NCBI GenBank assembly: GCA_025352915.1
Contig: JANXSA010000638.1
Location: 1 to 9,008, forward strand
Direction of reading: 5' to 3'
Length of the DNA stretch: 9,008 bases
Source of the DNA: Rhodospirillales bacterium
Lineage (GTDB): Bacteria > Pseudomonadota > Alphaproteobacteria > Acetobacterales > Acetobacteraceae
Shown: one piece after another, positions 7,061 to 9,008 of the stretch
How positions within the stretch are numbered: position 1 is the first letter of the stretch
How the letters are laid out: every line of letters begins with the position of its first letter
Notes under the pieces: generated by a model
Database searches by the model: none
What the model saw: only the letters and a program-made list of their open reading frames with translations
Told to the model about the DNA's origin: nothing
Made by a program: the position numbers and the translations under genes

Positions 7061-7716
7061 CCCACGACACCAGCGCTTACGGCCTGTGGTTCCTTGTGGC
7101 ACTGAACTCGGCCGTCTTCATCCTGTTCGCCTTCAGCTTCGGCAAACCGCAGTCACCGAGGGATTGGCGGTCCTTCGGCGCGTTCAGTGCGTTCATTGTC
7201 GCGCTGTTCGCCGAAATGTATGGGTTCCCGCTGACGATCTACGTACTGTCCGGCTGGCTGCAGACACGCTACCCGAGTGTCGATATCCTTTCGCACGATG
7301 CCGGGCATTTGTGGTCAACGCTGTTCGGCATCAGCGGCAATCCTCATTTCAGCGTGCTGCACATCCTCAGCGCGATGCTGATCGGCGCCGGTTTCATCCT
7401 GCTATCCACGGCGTGGCGCGTGTTGCATGCAGCGCAAGCAGTCGGGCGCCTGGCAACGACCGGCCCCTATGCTCGTGTGCGGCATCCCCAATACATCGGG
7501 TTCATCGCCATCCTGCTCGGCTTCCTACTGCAATGGCCGACCCTTCTGACCCTCGTGATGTTCCCCATCCTGGGCGCAATGTATGTCCGCTTGGCACATC
7601 GCGAGGAAGCCGAGGTGCGGAAGACTTTCGGCGAGGAATACGACCGCTACGCAGCCCGAGTGCCCCGTTGGCTGCCCAGGCGACAATCTGCTGACGCCGG
7701 TCGCCGCGCCGCATGA
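7057..7716 (+). CDS. ICMT/PEMT-like integral membrane methyltransferase family protein
   Basis: This protein of 219 residues has CAGGAG before the ATG and an ATGA overlap with the DUF2933 gene. It has several hydrophobic segments (about 9-27, 40-66, 98-120 and 147-176). The C-terminal half carries the signature of the isoprenylcysteine carboxyl methyltransferase/phospholipid methyltransferase-like superfamily: TTGPYARVRHPQYIG at 134-148, then HREEAEVRKTFGEEYDRYA at 181-199 and a RVPRWLP end. In that family these motifs bind S-adenosylmethionine at the membrane surface. Bacteria lack CaaX prenylated proteins as known in eukaryotes, so the substrate is unknown; lipids, quinone-like molecules or small thiols are possible. 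Its position in a copper operon suggests membrane or thiol modification under copper stress, which is inference only. Confidence 0.85.
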   Translation: MTHDTSAYGLWFLVALNSAVFILFAFSFGKPQSPRDWRSFGAFSAFIVALFAEMYGFPLTIYVLSGWLQTRYPSVDILSHDAGHLWSTLFGISGNPHFSVLHILSAMLIGAGFILLSTAWRVLHAAQAVGRLATTGPYARVRHPQYIGFIAILLGFLLQWPTLLTLVMFPILGAMYVRLAHREEAEVRKTFGEEYDRYAARVPRWLPRRQSADAGRRAA

Positions 7717-8144
7717 CGAATGCAGCCTGGCTGTCCGCCGTACGTCGCTACATGGCCGTGTCCTTGCTTGGCCACGCCGTCTGGGAGGTGGTGCAACTGC
7801 CACTGTTCACGCTGTGGCAAGATGCACCGCCTTGGACAGTCGCATTCGCAGCATTGCACTGTCTGGGTGGTGACCTTGCGATCGCCAGCACAGTGCTGGT
7901 CGCAGCACTCGTACTGGCAGGGCGTCATGATTGGCCAAGCGGTGGCGCGGCGAGCGTGGCGGTGCTCGTACTCACTTTCGGTGGCGCCTACACTGGCTGG
8001 AGCGAATACAGCAACGCCATCGTCAGACAGACATGGACCTATACGAGCGCGATGCCTCTAGTTCCTTGGTTGGGCATTGGCGTTACGCCGCTATTGCAGT
8101 GGCTTATCATACCGGCCCTCGCCCTGCGTGCCGCCTCGAGGTAG
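7713..8144 (+). CDS. Unrecognised four-helix membrane protein
   Basis: This protein of 143 residues starts in an ATGA overlap with the methyltransferase-like gene, so it is translationally coupled to it. Four hydrophobic segments are visible at about 13-33, 42-69, 79-97 and 117-140. Between and at the edges of the helices are residues that look conserved by type: HAVWE at 21-25, Gln28-Leu-Pro, HCLGGD at 49-54, GAYTGWSEYSN at 91-101, WTY 108-110 and TPLLQW at 125-130. His21 and His49 sit within or next to membrane helices and could bind heme or a metal, but this is a guess. I do not recognise a named family. It is the last gene of the plus-strand operon that can be followed without a gap. Confidence 0.75.
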   Translation: MTNAAWLSAVRRYMAVSLLGHAVWEVVQLPLFTLWQDAPPWTVAFAALHCLGGDLAIASTVLVAALVLAGRHDWPSGGAASVAVLVLTFGGAYTGWSEYSNAIVRQTWTYTSAMPLVPWLGIGVTPLLQWLIIPALALRAASR

Positions 8145-8215
8145 TCCAACACGCGCATCCTTCGCCGATCGTTGCCACCCTGAACCGCCCCCGGTTTGTC
8201 GGAGGCTCCAACTCC

Positions 8216-8242
8216 TGAGTGTCCGTCCGAAAACTCCTTGAG
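8216..8242 (+). repeat. Solo diverged copy of the palindrome arm
   Basis: TGAGTGTCCGTCCG at 8216-8229 is identical to 8307-8320, where the large palindrome begins. The bases that follow (AAAACTCCTTGAG) match the arm (GAAAGTCTCCCGGTTGAG) with small gaps. It is in direct orientation with the left arm, 91 bases upstream. The 64 bases between the two copies show no gene. It may be the end of another, decayed copy of the same element. Confidence 0.7.
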
Positions 8243-8308
8243 CCATACGAATCTGATGTGATTCAAGGGAGGCCGCTCATGTTGGGAGGCCATCGATGTG
8301 GACCGCTG

Positions 8309-8469
8309 AGTGTCCGTCCGGAAAGTCTCCCGGTTGAGGGCCGGCGAGGCATTTTTGGTGCCGGGCAGGAAACGCCGCCCCGATGCAGGGACATCGGGGC
8401 AAGTTTCCGACGCTCCCGGCGCCAAAAAGGCCCGCCGGACCGACCCGGGAGACTTTCCGGACGGACACT
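8309..8469. mobile_element. 161-base palindromic element, MITE/REP-like
   Basis: The outer arms 8309-8333 and 8445-8469 are perfect reverse complements over 25 bases. Inside, the arms continue to pair with small mismatches and gaps (for example ATTTTTGGTGCCGGG against CCCGGCGCCAAAAA), and the core has a perfect 9-base stem, GCCCCGATG (8377-8385) with CATCGGGGC (8392-8400), around a six-base loop. The whole is therefore one long imperfect hairpin. It is too short to encode a transposase. Long terminal inverted repeats plus no coding capacity fit a miniature inverted-repeat element or a large REP-type palindrome. I could not see a convincing target-site duplication. An integron attC site is unlikely since no GTTRRRY core is present. 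Confidence 0.75.
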
Positions 8470-8912
8470 ATGGCGGAGTGATGTTGGATCCAGGCTTCCA
8501 TGCGGTGGAGATACGTCGCGCACGGGTAATTGGATGGCACCGCGCATTCAATTTGTCAGTTGAGTTTGGTCGCGGCACACCGAGCTTTCCGTGCCTTCAA
8601 GGTGGTCTCGATGTTGGTGGGATATGTGATGGGCTGGCCTTTCGTATTCCAGCCGCAGCAGTAGATAGAGAAACTGAAATCCTTTGCATGCGGGAGTTAA
8701 TTGTCGAGGGGTATGCGATGAAATTCTTGCTCGCGGAAACTCCGCAAGGACCTATCGAGGCGCTGGCGTTCACCTCGGATACGGAAAGCCGCCGCTACGC
8801 CAGGTTGAGTGAGACGGAGACTGCCCAAATCATTGCCACCGCTTCCGGTTTTGCAGACACCAATCTCGAATACCTGGATGGTATTGTGGAGAAACTGCGA
8901 CAACTCTCATGA
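8469..8912 (+). pseudogene. ChaC-like gamma-glutamylcyclotransferase, N-terminus lost at the palindrome edge
   Basis: ChaC enzymes cleave glutathione or gamma-glutamyl compounds to 5-oxoproline. The frame from 8469 to the stop at 8912 matches the family from the first motif to the end: YGGVMLDPGFH, where most members have YGSLMWDPGFH; then RARVIGWHRAF, RGTPSFP, GGICDGLAFRIP, the catalytic-type Glu in CMRELIVEGY, EALAFTSD and a NLEYLDGIVEKL end. The residues normally before Tyr-Gly (typically a few, ending in FGYGS) are replaced by sequence from the palindrome, and the Ser-Leu of the substrate-binding YGSL motif has become Gly-Val. The frame stays open back to a GTG at 8310 through the palindrome, and an ATG at 8481 could also start a shorter protein. 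An inactive, truncated gene is the likely reading, though expression of a fusion cannot be excluded. Base use is less GC-rich than in the copper operon. Confidence 0.75.
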
Positions 8913-9008
8913 ATCCCCTCATTTTTGACTCTGAAACTACCTTGGCACTCGCTTTCATGACTCTGAATGAACCTCGTTGTTCTTGTCATTTTTTGCCCGA
9001 GCTCAACG

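Noticed and set aside
8039..8425. A 128-codon minus-strand frame over the solo repeat and left arm
   Set aside because: It runs antisense through the membrane protein gene end and the repeats. The repeats themselves create the open frame and no family pattern is visible.
8309..8469. Integron attC site or intrinsic terminator
   Set aside because: The palindrome lacks GTTRRRY-type core sites and no integrase or cassette array is near. It also lacks a T-run after the stem, and at 161 bases is far longer than an intrinsic terminator.
8926..8967. Direct repeat TGACTCTGAA at 8926-8935 and 8958-8967
   Set aside because: Only ten bases, two copies, with no further structure; likely chance. The last 96 bases hold no other gene or signal I can support.
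1..9008. tRNA, rRNA, CRISPR arrays and riboswitches
   Set aside because: No regularly spaced repeats, tRNA cloverleaf signals or rRNA-like stretches were seen on either strand.

Overview
The window is high-GC DNA with dense genes, short spacers, ATGA stop/start overlaps and typical proteobacterial protein families. The family set (a P-type ATPase with YHS and CPMHPE/CPICGM domains, CsoR, a Tat-exported multicopper oxidase, a Met-rich LTxxQ protein, DUF2933 and a bacterial isoprenylcysteine methyltransferase-like protein) fits an alphaproteobacterium of the Acetobacteraceae or Sphingomonad kind. That placement is an inference from gene content and GC; no rRNA or tRNA gene is present to confirm it.

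Most of the window is a copper-handling locus built around one divergent promoter near 3430-3468. Leftwards (minus strand) runs a complete Cu+-exporting P-type ATPase (3388-1013). After 586 bases with no convincing gene comes the start of a periplasmic adaptor-like protein with a His-rich mature N-terminus (426 to the left edge), probably the first gene of a metal RND efflux operon. Rightwards (plus strand) run csoR, a small exported Cys/His-rich protein, a multicopper oxidase, a Met-rich periplasmic protein, a DUF2933 His-rich membrane protein, an ICMT-like membrane methyltransferase and an unrecognised four-helix membrane protein. The last three are joined by ATGA overlaps.

The likely logic is as follows. 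CsoR (Cys33/His58/Cys62) senses cytoplasmic Cu(I) and releases a perfect 7-5-7 operator that lies inside both divergent promoters. The ATPase then pumps Cu(I) out of the cytoplasm, the multicopper oxidase oxidises it in the periplasm, and the Met-rich and His-rich proteins bind or buffer it. The job of the ICMT-like and four-helix proteins is unknown; their fixed position suggests a membrane module tied to copper or envelope maintenance.

The right end (8145-9008) is different. It holds a 161-base imperfect palindrome with 25-base perfect outer arms (a MITE/REP-like element), a diverged solo copy of the arm 91 bases upstream, and a ChaC-like gamma-glutamylcyclotransferase whose N-terminus is cut off or rewritten exactly at the palindrome edge. 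Base composition there is visibly lower in GC than in the copper operon.
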